This document shows, piece by piece, positions 23,291 to 35,300 of a DNA stretch of 64,000 nt. Origin of the DNA: Phyllostachys edulis. Its lineage: Eukaryota > Streptophyta > Magnoliopsida > Poales > Poaceae. A program made the translations under genes and the position numbers. The stretch lies in NCBI GenBank assembly GCA_036346405.1, contig CM070554.1, positions 47,701,058-47,765,057 of the forward strand, written 5' to 3'. The notes under the pieces are model-generated. The model did no database searches and was not told where the DNA came from. It saw only the letters and a program-made list of their open reading frames with translations. Within the stretch, counting starts at the first letter, position 1; the number at the start of each line of letters is the position of its first letter.

Positions 23291-23797
23291 TTTTCGATTG
23301 AGTTGGTATGAGAAGACAAGAACTTGATGAACAAATGAACGATTTGGGGAAAAGTATAATCTAAGTCTTACCCCCGTAAGTATTTATAACCGTAACCTAG
23401 GGTCAAGGCGCAGCATTCCAAAGGTTGCCACCGCTTTGAACCGCCCAACTGACAGCTTTAACGAGTCGCTTGAAATTCCCTAACTTGTTCGCTCAAGAAA
23501 ATCAGTTCGCTTACACCTCGCGTAAATTACTTCTTGGTTAGATCTTTTGACCAAAGGAAATGTTAATCGGAAAGGTTTTTCTTCCGACACCATACTACGA
23601 CCACCTCGTGATCGTAGGAGTGTTCTACGACTTTTTGATAGTCGAAGCAACCCTCTTGACCAAGCATATTTCTGGTCAAAGTAGTACACAAATGTCGAAG
23701 AGTTTTTCCTTCGACTATCTTTCTATGACCTCTCGTGGTTGTAAGACCATCTATAACTCCTTTACCAAGTAAGTTGCTTTCACTTGAAGTCATTAGA

Positions 23798-24539
23798 TGA
23801 CGAGGATCTAATAATCCTCATTTTATCTTTTATCTATAATTCTTATTATAAGTAAATATGACGCTATATGGTCCCCGGTATACCCCTTTAATTTTATATG
23901 GGAGGAGCCTACTAGGTGGTCGAAGTTCTTCTACGACCACCCCCATAGTCGTAAGTCTTGCTACACTACCTTATAGTCGTAAGTCTTGTTATTTAGTACC
24001 TTATGGTCGTAAGTTCTTCTACGCACTGCATCAGCTACTTACCACCTTATGATCAATAAAACCTACAGCAAGTGGGTCCAAATTGATTAAGGAATCTAAA
24101 CAGCCATCATGCGCTGTTATTATGCGAAATGATAACACATAATACCCCGTTATCTCTGACTAGTAACTGCCATGCGGCATGAAGGAGTTACTACCGATGA
24201 TTACTACAAACGCATCACATCGATTTGATGAGGCGCTCTTCAATAGGGAAAACGGCTATTCCTTCACGACTATATAAAGGCAACGATCAAAGAGAGGCGA
24301 GGACACGCTATCAAGAGCTATCAGGAAGACAAGCAAGATCATTTGTAATAGTCTTAGTTTTTCTCCTGATTGTTCAAAATACACTCAATACCATACACAC
24401 ACAGGAGTAGGGTTGTTATTCTCTCCGGAGAAGACTCAACTCAGATAACAATACCCGTGGTCAATCTCTATGTGATTCTATTCTCGAGACCTCCTAATCA
24501 AACAATCTTTACGTAAGATCGGCTTCTAAAACACCGACA
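23798..24539 (+). repeat. 3' LTR of element C (742 bp)
   Basis: Starts TGACGAGGATCTAATAATCC and ends ACACCGACA, followed by the target copy AGACC at 24540-24544. No clear polypurine tract precedes 23798. Compared with the 5' LTR there are many one- to few-base losses, often next to CG (for example around 23960-24040). Confidence 0.93.
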
Positions 24540-24544
24540 AGACC

Positions 24545-24954
24545 CTTTACAAGAAAGTGCGTAACACCTTGTATTGACCGAGTCAGCGAAGGGCAAGTGC
24601 TTGGACCACCATCATAAAGGAGGCCAAGATCAAGTTAAGTCAATCGTGAGAAAACCGAGAATGCCTGCACTGCATGTAAAAGTTATGCCGATAACTGCCG
24701 CCGAGATTTAGCCAGACCAAGATCATGTACCAAGGTCTCACCTCTCAAAGGGATGCGCTCAGAGTCATGGAAAGCTCGCACCAAGATACATTGACCTTTT
24801 CCCTTAGTCAAGAGGAGAAGTTGTTACAAGTTAGAGCTCCCTACCAGCTTGTCGATGTGCATGACGCCTTTCATGTGTCTCAATTGAAGAAGCAACAATG
24901 GTGCCGAAGAGCAGATGCCGTTAGAAGCAGCTTGACTTGCAAGAAGATCTAACC
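24545..24954 (+). pseudogene. pol: Integrase C-terminal part of element B, right of element C
   Basis: Reading resumes after the AGACC copy (TLYKKVRN) and is degenerate until SHGKLAPRYIDLFPLSQEEK near 24770, equivalent to the KLAPRYIGPF motif. It continues as YQLVDVHDAFHVSQLKK at 24841-24893, the standard gypsy integrase C-terminal motif. Several stops are present. It joins 10701-11611 once C is removed. Confidence 0.88.
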
Positions 24955-25100
24955 TACAAGGAGCAGCCCATCAAAATCTTGAAGTGTCTCGAAGGCAGAC
25001 AAGAAGCAAGATCCTTCTTTCGCAAAGTCCAAAGGAGCAATCACATCAAGAAGAAGCCACTTGAGAGCGTGAAGAAGATTTGAAGGCCGAAGTTCTCAAG
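24955..25100 (+). pseudogene. pol: Chromodomain remnant of element B
   Basis: Frames give DLTYKEQPIKIL, then a KVQRSNHIKKK stretch near 25027 and VKKI before a stop. This matches the Del/Tekay chromodomain layout (PIKIL ... KVQWSNH ... EATWERE). The chromodomain would direct integration to marked heterochromatin. It is broken by at least two frame changes. Confidence 0.7.
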
Positions 25101-25121
25101 ACCTATTCTCTAGTTAGCCTA

Positions 25122-25157
25122 AATCTCGGGTCGAGATTCCCTATAAGGGTATAGGTT
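25122..25157 (+). other. Pre-PPT hairpin and polypurine tract of element B
   Basis: AATCTC-ggtc-GAGATT forms a short inverted repeat at 25122-25139. It is followed by the purine-rich AAGGGTATAGG and the LTR start TGTAATATCCC at 25158. The same layout is present in A (32290-32325) and D (37175-37213). Confidence 0.75.
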
Positions 25158-28100
25158 TGTAATATCCCTATTTTCCCGAAGTTTTGAAAATTTTGAAAGC
25201 TTTAAAAATTAACCATTTGGTTTTATTAATTCGCTAAAGCTTGTTGTAGTTTAGAATTTTAAAAGCGGTTTAATTTGACTTAATTAAAACTTGAACTAAT
25301 TAAAGTTGGTTTGTTGAGTTTTGTTGATTTCAAGTTGGTTTTTCCTTTTGCCCTATGTTAAAAAATAATTAATTGCAAAAACTAAAAGCAATAGTTAAGC
25401 TAAAAATATTTTTACTAAGTCCTAAATAATTCAAGGGATTTCTGTGAATTTTTCTAGAATTTTTGGACGGCTTAAGCTATTTTCTAAAAATGCTTTTGCT
25501 TTTCTGGTATTTTCTAAAATCAAAATCCTTAGAAATTTCTAGCCTCTTAAATAATCTCCCAAAGCCCATTCCCTATTCACCCACGCGCCCGCTTCACCTG
25601 CCCATCTCTCTGCAGCGCCCTCCCCCTTCGGACACCGTCCGATCGAAATCGGATGGTCCGCGTCACCACACACCTGCTTCGCCCATCGCACGACGATCGG
25701 GCCCCGCTTGCCACCACCGCCACCCTGGTCGATTTAACTGTCATGGCGCCTGGTCCACTCTCGCCGAGTCAAGGCACTCCTCGCCGCCTTCTAGCCCTAG
25801 TTTGTCCTGCTGTCACTGTCTGTCCCGGCCACACCAGGCGCTTCTTCCCTTCTTAAGCAGGTAAAGCGCCGCCGCTTATTAATGGCCGGTGACACCACCT
25901 TCCCTTTCTCCTCCTCCGCCCCTGCCGCCTATAAAAGCTACACTGGATCGCTCCTCCTCCTCTCTCTTTCCCTCCTCCTCCTCTCTCCCGCTTCTCTCGC
26001 CACGATTGAGTTTTCGCCGGCCAGGAAGCAGGAAGCTGCACGCTGCCGAGCTCCTCCGGGCTCTGCCGACCCCACCACCAAAGATCGCCAGCCGAGGCGC
26101 ACTGCCAAGACCTCCCGCCCCCGAGCCTCATCGAACCCTACTGCAGCCAGAGCAGCCGCCCGCCGCCGCCACCGACCACCCATGCCATGCTGACCACACA
26201 GGATCAAGATCCCCGTGAGCTCTTCACGTTGATGTCCTAGCACGGCCACAAGTCGCCGCGACCTCGGCCTGCAGGCGCGCTGCTGGCAAGACATGGCAAG
26301 CATGGAGGTGGCGCCACATCCACACCGCTGTGGTGCCACGCCACCCCCCTTGTCGACATGGTCGCCACCACTCGAGTGGAATTTTTAATTTTCCTTTAGG
26401 AAAATTCCATTTCATCATTTTATCTATTTTCCAACTTCTTTGGCCATAACTTTCTATTCAACTCCGATTCGAGTGATTCAAATTTCTAAATTCCTTTGTA
26501 TTCCTATTAGTATTTATTTGATATTTATTTGGATTTTATTTGGATTTGTTTTATTTATTTAGCTGCTTTCTAAGATTTCGCAGCACTCCAACTAACCAAA
26601 GCACCTCTACTTTTAACTAAGGCAAGTCGAGACTTTTGATCATATTGAACCCATCTTTATAAAAGTATATTGTTTTTTATAAATATGCATTGCTAATTTT
26701 ATAATAAATGGTTTCGAATTAGTTAATTACCTAATTGCCATTATACCTCCTTGATAAATTGTGAGCGTACATGTATCCTTGAATGACATAATCCTTGGAC
26801 ACCCTAGGATGGTTACTTATTAGTTGACATTATTGAAATACCAACATGGGTATCGCGCTTGCTTAGCCATACTTTGGTAGACATCGCCTCACTCGAATCA
26901 TTCAATATTAGTTTACCCCAACGCACCGACACGTGACTTGTGTAGTAGCCACCGTTGTTGCCGATTAAAATGAGGTGTGGTCCCGTGAGAGACCAACGAT
27001 ATTTGTTGTCACCTTAACTAAAATTTGTGCCGCCAGACTAGGGCGGTCCTCCGCCGGGTTGAACCCAACATGATTGAACTTGACTAAAGGAATTATGGAA
27101 CCGTGGCGGAGCCACTTTTGTTAAAAGATGTTGTGCCATGACTAGGGTGGTCATTTGGTCGCTGGAACTAAAAATGATTTATGCTTGGACGAGTGGGTGG
27201 TGGTAAAAGGTGGGTGCCGTGAACGCACACGGGAATGTGGAAACGCTCTCGCCCGAAAGCAACCAACTAAGGACTTAACCTTGAACCATTGATCTGGGCC
27301 TCAACTGCATAAACCACATGTCTAGATTGGGATAGACTCGTCGACTAATTAGCAATGTTTTGGTTCGGTTCTGCTTTTGGTTGGGAACGGCGCAAGAGGG
27401 GGCCGAGTAGAGGCTAAACCTTAGCGTAATGTAATCGAGTCAAAATGTAACATTGTAAAAGCCTTGTCACGTGTTTCTAGACTGCTTACCTAAGGTAGTG
27501 AGCGCTGGTATAGATATATACCAACAAACTAGAGAATTCGTGACTTGTGGGTCAAGTTGTACAACCTCTCGCAGAGTGTAAAACTATTCAATAGCCGTGT
27601 CCCCTGTTATGGACATGCCTAGTGATTTCACACGAGGTAGAACTTTTGTCTAAAATGTTGGAATGGTTTGTTGAATCTTGTAGATGGTTGATGGTTAGAA
27701 AGTGAACAGTGGTGTTCATTAGTTGTTTCAAAGAAAATTGATTACTTATGTATTAATCTTTTAAATTGTGCTTTGCAATCTACTTATCAGATTTATCGTT
27801 AAATATTGCTTTCCGCAAAATAGCCCTAAAGCTATCCTTGTCAAACCTTGTATGAATACTACTTGCATACATTTCTTCATGATTTGTCGAAAGTACATTC
27901 AAAGTACTCACGGCTTTATGCTCGCTTAAATCAGCAGAGGAGGGTGAACCAGGAACTCAGAGTTCTATCAAGAAGACTTCTTTGAAGACTATGCTAATTA
28001 GGTCATTCCTTCACTGGACATTGTCGGTGGGTATATTGGGTGACCTCCACCAGATGTTTTGTTCTCCGCCGCAAGGTTACTCTATTTTCTTTTAGTTCTC

Positions 28101-28294
28101 AAGGTGGCAAATCTCAGTAAGACTTGGACCATAAGGTCCCTTTTGCTTAATATTATTAATTTGTCTACTTCATCTTTTGTTTGGTTGTGTGGTTATGATT
28201 ACACCAATGTTGCAACTGGGTGAGTTAGCTATCGATCATGGGACTAGTTCTGTAATACACAGAGGGTCCTGGGTTGCATACCCGAGGTCCCATA
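25158..28294 (+). repeat. 3' LTR of element B (3.14 kb)
   Basis: Aligns to 3893-7176 throughout, with a TATA box at 25930-25937 and the same GC-rich early region. It ends CCCATA at 28294 and is followed by target copy ATAAG (28295-28299). Short indels relative to the 5' LTR are frequent, often beside CG. Confidence 0.93.
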
Positions 28295-28299
28295 ATAAG

Positions 28300-28560
28300 G
28301 CATGTAAGGTAAGAGGGATGCACAGATTGCAAGCTAAGTGGCGCTTGTCGAGGCCGCGAATGTGGCAGCCTCAACCTCCTCGAGCACCGGCTCCAGCCTT
28401 CACCAAGGTCAGCCAAGAGTTTGCACCTCGCCCACCACCACCCATCGGGCAGCCAAGACCTAGTGGGAATTAGCCTCATAATGCCAACCATATTAAACTC
28501 GGCGTATCTATTTTCATTGTGGTCGCCCCAGACATTATGCCAATAATTGTTTGGTGAGGC
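28300..28560 (+). pseudogene. gag: gag C-terminal part and zinc-knuckle remnant of element A
   Basis: Resumes in frame after B's target copy: ACKVRGMHRLQAKW, then a Pro-rich linker ending PIGQPRPSGN and a TAG. In another frame the zinc knuckle lies at 28509-28550: Y-FH-C-GRPR-H-YANN-C. The first Cys of CCHC is Tyr, as in element B. Confidence 0.85.
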
Positions 28561-28719
28561 AACGTGGTTCCGCCTCCGCTCGCCTCCTCCAAAGATCTCA
28601 GATGACTAGCACCGCCAAAGGTCCTGGTCAAGGTTGATCTGCCCGCCCGAGGTCATGTGAACCAGACATCGCAGAAGAGGCGATCGATGCACCTAACGTT
28701 GTTCTCGTATGCTCCTTGT

Positions 28720-29950
28720 TAATTACAATCCAACTACTATTTTATTTGGTTCGAGCATCTCATTCTTTTGTTAGGAGTCAGTTTGCTATTCAACATCGCT
28801 AGACATGCATACACTCTAGCCAATTCTTTCTTATTAAATCACTTGGATCGGTTTTTGAACTCGACGATCCATATGACATCAACATACAAATCCAAGGGAT
28901 AATTTTTTGGCAAACCTGATTGTGATAGATTCTAAAGGGTTGAATGTCATCTTGGGAATGGATTGGCTATCCAAGAATCAGGGACAAATAAATTATGCCC
29001 AATGATCCATTTCGTGACAAATGAAAATGGCATTCAAGTTGTTTTTCATTCCAAGCCGCCGAATCTCATCTTTATGCTCAAAAGTTGATACCACCCTACC
29101 TTGGAGATGGCACCAAGAGTTTGTGAGTATCCGGATGTCTTTCCTAAAGATCTTCCAAGCACGCCCCCGGATCGGGAAGTGGAGTTCGTAATCGAACTAA
29201 TGCCCGGTAGTGCTCCAATATCCCAGAAGACCTTATCGGATGCCTCCCAATGAGCTGGTAGAGTTGAAGAAATAGCTTGGGGAATTGCTTGACAAATGAT
29301 TTATTTGACCAAGATCGTCACCTTGGGGATGCCCGGCCATCTTTGTCAAGAAGAAAGACAAGACTTTGCGGATGTGTGTGGACTACCATCCGTTAAATGA
29401 AGTCACTATCAAAAACAAGTATCCTCTTCCTCGCATCGATTATCTTTTTGACCAATTGACTGGAGCCCGCGTCTTTTCCAAGATTGATTTGCGTTCGGGC
29501 TATCATCAGATCAAAGTCAGGGCTGAGGACATTCCTAAGACAACATTCTCTACTCGCTATGACTTGTACAAGTATACTGTTATGTCCTTTGGCTTAACAA
29601 ATGCTCTAGCATACTTCATGAATCTCATGAATTCGGTATTCATGGATTACTTGGATAAATTTGTTGTCGTGTTCATTGACGACATACTCATTTACTCCAA
29701 GTCTGATGAAGAGCATGAACAAGATTTGAGGCTTGTGTTGAAACACTTCAGAAACATCACCAGATGCAAAATTCAAAGAAGTGTGAGTTCGCTCAAGAAA
29801 GTCCACTTTTTGAGATATGTGTTATCCCAAGGTGGTATCACCATGGATCCATGTAAGGTACAAGATGTACTAGACTAGGGTCAGCCCAAAAGTGTTTTTG
29901 ACATCCCAAGTTTTCTTGGACTTATGGGTTATTACCAGAGGTTCATTGAA
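28720..29950 (+). pseudogene. pol: Protease and reverse transcriptase of element A
   Basis: The protease active-site region near 28745 reads FGSSISF-like and has lost the DSG Asp and one base. The second motif NVILGMDWLSKNQG is intact at about 28943. The RT is open from 29366 to 29878: RMCVDYHPLNEVTIKNKYPL, KIDLRSGYHQIKV, SFGLTNALAYFMNLMN and catalytic FIDD at 29672-29683. TAG at 29876-29878 replaces an expected Trp, after which SFLGLMGYYQRFIENFSKI continues to about 29975. Confidence 0.92.
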
Positions 29951-30440
29951 AATTTCTCCAAAATTGCAAGACCTTTGACTCAACTTTTTAAAGAAGGAGA
30001 AGATGTTTGAATGGTCACCGAGTGTGAAGAAAGTTTTAGCTTTTGAGAGAACTCCCCACCAAAGCTCCAGCTTCACTCGCCAGATATTCACAAGAGCTTT
30101 GATATCTATTGTGATGCATCTCGCCATGGACTTGGTTGTGTTCTCATGCAAGAGGGCCGAGTTGTGGAATATGCATCCAGCAGCTTGAGGCCTCATGAAG
30201 TAAATTATCCTACTCATAACTTAGAATTGGCAACCGAGTCCATGCTTTGAAGATTTGGCGACATTACCTCATCGGTAATTGTTGTAGATCTATACCGATC
30301 ATAAGAGTTCAAATACATATTCACTCAAGCCGATTTGAATATGCAAAGGAGATCGCTTGAGCTGATCAAGGACTATGATATGGGAGTTCATTATCACCCG
30401 TGCAAAGCCAATGTAGTAGCCGACGATTGAGGAGAAAGTC
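29951..30440 (+). pseudogene. pol: RNase H of element A
   Basis: Degenerate. Recognisable pieces are ASEVNYPTHNLELATES near 30190, KYIFTQADLNMQRRSLELIK near 30310 and DYDMGVHYHPCKANVVAD near 30372. Many stops and frame changes occur. The last motif is the conserved end of gypsy RNase H. Confidence 0.85.
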
Positions 30441-30699
30441 GCAGCAGTAATTGCTTATCGGTAACACCTCCGCTAAAAAGGCTTGTGTCAATTTCAGCGT
30501 TTAAGTATTGAGATGGTTAAGAAGGATTTCGCTACCTTGGAAGTGAAATCCACACTTGAGGATCAGATCCTTGAGGCTTAGAAAATCGATGCAGAGGTAG
30601 TCAAACCGAGAAAATTTGAAGGCGGTAAAGCCAAGGAATTTTCTCGAAGATGCCCAAGGTATCATTCAAGACGGTAGCTATTTATCGGTACCCTCGATC

Positions 30700-31600
30700 C
30701 CCAAACCGAGAGCTAATTTTAAAGAGGCTCACAACTCCAAGTTTTCTATACATCCCGGGAGTACCAAGATGTACCAGATTTGAAGAAGATATTCGATGGA
30801 GCCAAATGAAAAGGCAAATTGCATAGTATGTTGCTAAGTGTGATATTTGCCAAAGGGTCAAACCCGAGCATTTGAAACCAGCTAGTACCCTTCAACCGCT
30901 ACCTATTCCCAAAGGAAATGGGAGGAAATCAGATGGATTTTGTTACCGGTCTTCCAAGGACTCAGAGTGGTTTCGATGCCATTTGAGTGATCATTGATCG
31001 TCTCGACAAAAGCCACTCATTTTATTCCCCGCTAAAACCACCTTCAATGGCCATCACCAGCGCACTCTATATTTCCAGAATTTTTGTCGCCACTTGTATC
31101 AAGGTCATTGTGTCTAATCGTGGCCCTCAATTCACATCCTACTTTTGGAGTTGTCTTCATCAAGCAATGGGGACCGAACTCTTTCAACACCGCCTATCAT
31201 CCTCAAACCAAAGAGTCGACCGAGAGGGTTTATCAAGTAATGGAAGACCTTCTGAGCCTGTCGTAGGTCATATAGCTAGAATCGAGAAGTGCTTGCCAGA
31301 TGTGGAGTTTTCCTACAACAACAGCCTACCAAGCAAGCATTCAAATGTCACCTTTGAAGCATTGTATGGAAGAGCTTGTAGGACTCGCTGAACTGGTCCG
31401 AAGTTCAGAGAAAGACCATTCTATGGTCCAGACTTGGTGGTGGAAGCCAAAAAGCAAGTTCATCTATTCGAGACCGATCAAGACCGCACAGCCTCGCCAA
31501 GAGCTATGTCGACCATCATCGTCGTGAGTTGCTTTGAGGTAGATGACCATGTTTATCTTAAAGTGTCACCAATGAAGGGCACTCATCGATTTCAGTGAAA
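30700..31600 (+). pseudogene. pol: Integrase of element A
   Basis: The zinc region is partly readable (KCDICQRVKPEHLKP at about 30836). The core is broken into short frames (MDFVTGLP-like near 30937, IVSNRGPQFTS near 31109 with the catalytic D changed to N, QTKESTERVYQVMEDLL near 31204, VEFSYNNS near 31302). A SYVDHHRREL stretch near 31505 is the C-terminal part. Loss of the second Asp and many stops make it inactive. Confidence 0.87.
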
Positions 31601-31789
31601 GGAAAGCTAGCACCTCGTTATATCTGACCTTCCAATCCTTGCAAACGAGGAGTTGTGGCCTATCAATTGGAGTTACTAGACTTTCTTTCAAAGATTACAT
31701 GATACATTTTATGTCTCTTAATCAAGAAGTGTATTCAGATTCCTATCGGCCACCGCTTATGAGAGTCTTGACCTCCAACTAGATCTTTC

Positions 31790-31935
31790 CTACCAAGAAC
31801 AACCAAGGAGTATCCTCGATGAAATGGAACGCAGGACAAGAAACCGCACCGCCAAGTTCTTGAAAATCTAGAGCAAGAATCACACGTAAGAGGAATCCAC
31901 TGGAGCGTGAAGATCTAATGAGGATTCAAGACTTC
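31790..31935 (+). pseudogene. pol: Chromodomain remnant of element A
   Basis: Reads RSILDEMERRTRNRTAKFLK, then a stop, SKNHT, a stop and EESTGA. This is the Del/Tekay chromodomain frame (ILDEMERRTR ... KVQW ... NHTEEEATWE) with the aromatic-rich centre replaced by stops. It supports the chromovirus assignment of A. Confidence 0.75.
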
Positions 31936-32048
31936 TACCACTTCCATGATTGAAGTGCCTTCAAATCAAGAAAGGCAAGGTTAAACAAAGCTTTGTAAAG
32001 AAAATGTAAGAACAACACCATGTTGTTCCTTTTGTCTTTCTTTAACAC

Positions 32049-32220
32049 CTTTGAAGGAAATCAAAATAACAGATGTTGTTATATTTCTTTTCCATCTTTG
32101 AAAGAAATCAAAACAACAGATGTTGTAATATTTCTTTTCCATCTTTGAAAGAAATCAAAACAACAGATGTTGTTATCTATCTTTCTATCTTTGAAGGAAA
32201 TAAAGACAACAGATGTTCTG
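32049..32220 (+). repeat. 47-bp minisatellite, 3.7 copies, in the 3' UTR of element A
   Basis: Units begin CTTTGAAGGAAATCAAAA at 32049, 32096, 32143 and 32189 and contain AACAGATGTTGTTAT. The last unit is partial. It lies between the chromodomain and the 3' LTR and does not occur in B. Confidence 0.92.
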
Positions 32221-32289
32221 TTTCTAGAAAAGATCTGTTCAGCTTCATTCTTGTTCAGCTTCATTCTTTTCCAGCTGCTGAACTACTTG

Positions 32290-32325
32290 GAATCTCTTGA
32301 CGAGATTCTCTTAGGCGGGGAGGTT
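32290..32325 (+). other. Pre-PPT hairpin and polypurine tract of element A
   Basis: GAATCTC (32290-32296) and GAGATTC (32302-32308) form an inverted repeat. It is followed by TTAGGCGGGGAGG and the LTR start TGTAATAAATTTCGC at 32326. The tract primes plus-strand DNA synthesis. Confidence 0.8.
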
Positions 32326-35300
32326 TGTAATAAATTTCGCTTTTAATGAACAAGAAAAAATACTTTTCATAGCATTTCTGGTCATTCTTAAAACATGAGC
32401 ATTTTGTTACAATTTAAAACTTCCTTTCAACCCAAATATGAGACTTGTTTTAAAGCTTCAAAAGGAAATGCAAGTCAATGCTTGCATTGAGACCGATGAA
32501 GTATTTTTATCAAATACTAGATAAATTATCTTGAATAAAAATAATTTGTGTCAAAATTTTAGAGATTATTTTGACCTTAAGAAAAATCTTTGTTCTCTAT
32601 TTAAGCCTCTTCGTCAAAGTATTTAAGTAAGTATTTTAAAACATGAGCAGTGGTTTTAAAATTTTACTTGGGATCTATATTATCCTAGTAGCTTCTCTGA
32701 AAAATTTCAGTATTTTTATAAATTTATTTGATATTTTTAAACCTCCGTCAAACTCTTGAAGTTTTATTTTAGTTCTAGTTGACTTTAGCCCCGATCGAGC
32801 CCCTTGGCATCAGAAGCGACTCGAACCAACTTGGTTTAGCCCAACCATGTGCCGCTTTGGACTGGCTCTCACATTTAAGGCTCAGCCCAACCCTTTTGTA
32901 CACGAGCCGTCCGATTTTGAAACGAAACTAACCAGATGCGTTGGGACGCTCAACCATCGTATCAATCCACGCAATCTCCACCGCCGATTTCCAAACGGAC
33001 CATCCAGATCTATTGGGCCATTCAGCACCATCCGAACGCGACGCGATCTACATCGTCCATTCTCTATCGGACGCGCCATCTTAAATTGGTTAAAACCTGC
33101 GCGCTTCACCTCTTGACCATTCGATGACACAACGAATCGATCAAGTGTGACGCTCGCACCATCCGAACGCACCTTGCAATTTGGACCATTAAATCTACAT
33201 CGGACCGCTCGCAATTGTCTCGGCCATGCCATTTTCCAAATGGGAAAGCCTAACGCGAAGCCTTTGGATTCAAAATCAACCGCTAAGATCAATTGGGCCA
33301 TTCGACCATCCGAACGCGCCTTGATTTTGAGCCATTGATTTAGATCCGACCGCCCTTGTTGAGTGGGCCGCTCGACCGTCCAATAGCCCATTGATCTCAA
33401 CCTTTGAGTTCAGATCCAACGGTGTCGCTTTTATTCGCTTGAAACTCAAAGGCGCGCGATCTTTCCTTAGCCGTTAGATTTTGATCGCATACCAAGATTG
33501 AGTTGGAACATTCGACCATCCAACATCCCACTCAACTCGAGCCGTTTTTTCGATCGCATGGTCAATATGAGTTGGGCCGCTTGACCGCCTAACGCCCCAT
33601 TCAATCTGAGCCATTCGCTTGCAATCGGACGATCAACATTTGTTGGAGCTCACTATTTTGTTTTGCCGCTAGGACTAACACTTCGCCCGCATGTCAAGAG
33701 CTTGCCTTCATCTTCCACGCTTTGCGCCACTTTCGAGCACATCGCAGTGAGGTGGCGCTATGCCGCATTCCTCGCAGATGCAATCGCCACTTGGCATCAA
33801 GTTGCTGCCATTTTTGCCATGCGAGCCTCGCTCACTCTAGCTTAAATGGCTATAAAACCCTAGCTCACACTCGCCAAATTGATGCCGCAGTTGGTCTCTT
33901 CCTCATCTCCGGCGATCCTCTCTTTCTACACGCTTGTTCATCTCTCAATGCCTTGTTCATCCTATTAATGGAAGCTTTTGGCATTGCTTGTAGATTGAGA
34001 ACGTGAGCTTGTCCATTGGTTGTCCGTAGCGTGCCCAGAGCGCCATTGGGCCAGGATTTTCTTCACTCCGTGAGCCCTCACAGATCTTTTATGCGCCATA
34101 TCATGTTCGGGATATGTCTTTTTCACTCAATCAATTTTTCTTTTGATTCACAGGATCATCGGAATTTGATTTCCCTAATTTCGTCAACATCGTTCTTGCA
34201 TCCTCATTTCTAAACCGTGAGCCTGTGTTCAATTCCTTTCTTTCAAAGCATCTAGGAACTTTGCTTAAGCTTATCCCGATCAACCACTCTTGAATCTTTT
34301 GCTCGATTATCTTGTCGCCGTGGGCTTTATATTGTCGTTTTTTGTTTTTCTTGTCGCCAACGAGCTCTAGAGTCCGACCATCCTCTCAATTTCGTAGTTT
34401 CCTACTATCTACTAGTAGCTTAAGTAAGCACTAGTTCGCTCTTTGTGCATTTAAATCGGCAAAAGCTCTCAATCTCCGCAGCTCTGTTGTCGGACAGCCC
34501 GCCAAAGCTATAGCAGAGCCTTTAGTTGCTAATCCTGGATGACTAGTAATAATGACTAGTTAAACTGGTTTATTTCTTTACTAAAAATAGTTCAAAACTG
34601 TAAGTATTTTGTTAGTTATATCAGTTGCACATCATTAGCTTTAATCAAGATCTTTTCAAAGATTTTGTCTGCTGGTATTTTCGATATTTCATTGTTGTCA
34701 TTCTTTTAGGTTCTAATTTTAACGACATGAGTGAAAATATTCCCGAGGCTCCAGAATCAACAAGTGGTTTATTACCAAGGCAAGCATCCTCTTGCACCAT
34801 ATTGATACTAGTTTTGATGCTTTAGTGTTTTGAATAATGTTGATAATCGGTGCATGCTATTTTTGAAGTATCAAAACTTTGTGAGTTAGTTAGTTATATA
34901 CCCCAATCTTTGTGCCTTATCCTCGAATCAAATTCATATACTTATGCTTAAGATAGAAATCGTGTTAGTATTTTTGGGTCTTTAGATTGTGCTTAGCCTT
35001 GCAAGTCTCAGAGAACATTAGTTGTATGACAAGTTTATCTTGTCGACACGGGAAACACTTTTTGATTTATAGTCCTTGTTTCTTTGTTCACTTTGGTTAA
35101 AACTGAAAGTTAAGTTAAGTTTGTTTGATAAAGACTTGGTTTAGATCTCGACATGTGGTTGTTAGTGATGGTGCCTTCGCGCACCTAGATTTGGAAAATG
35201 TGGTAGTCTTGTCCTGATCAAGAAGGACCTAACTTTGACCTATCAATTCAAGTACCTTACGATTTCACACGTGGAGTATGGGTGTTGCTTGGTTATGTAC

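Larger units (their letters stand above)
11617..24539 (+). mobile_element. Element C: Tat-lineage Ty3/gypsy retrotransposon inserted in pol of B
   Basis: 12.9 kb, with LTRs of about 750 bp (11617-12370 and 23798-24539) and the target duplication AGACC. The order is PBS, gag, protease, RT, RNase H, a second RNase H, integrase, then about 5.2 kb of non-pol sequence holding repeats and an antisense gene remnant. The second RNase H, the long 3' region with an antisense frame and the absence of a chromodomain are hallmarks of the Tat group (RIRE2, Grande, Cinful-like). It is the youngest insertion in this nest by position. It has the longest open pol segment of the window but is still broken. Confidence 0.92.
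3893..28294 (+). mobile_element. Element B: Del/Tekay-type gypsy retrotransposon inserted in gag of A
   Basis: LTRs at 3893-7176 and 25158-28294 start TGTAACATCCC / TGTAATATCCC and align along their length. The flanks carry the 5-bp duplication ATAAG (3888-3892 and 28295-28299). Without element C, B would be about 11.5 kb. The coding order is gag, protease, RT, RNase H, integrase, chromodomain, followed by hairpin, polypurine tract and 3' LTR. The initiator-Met type PBS and C-terminal chromodomain remnant place it in the Del/Tekay chromoviruses. Unlike A it has only a 500-bp leader and no ORF0. All reading frames are broken. Confidence 0.93.

Noticed and set aside
32847..33845. Open frames on both strands in the 3' LTR of A
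   Set aside because: They follow the degenerate dyad-rich repeats of the LTR and have no protein motif.
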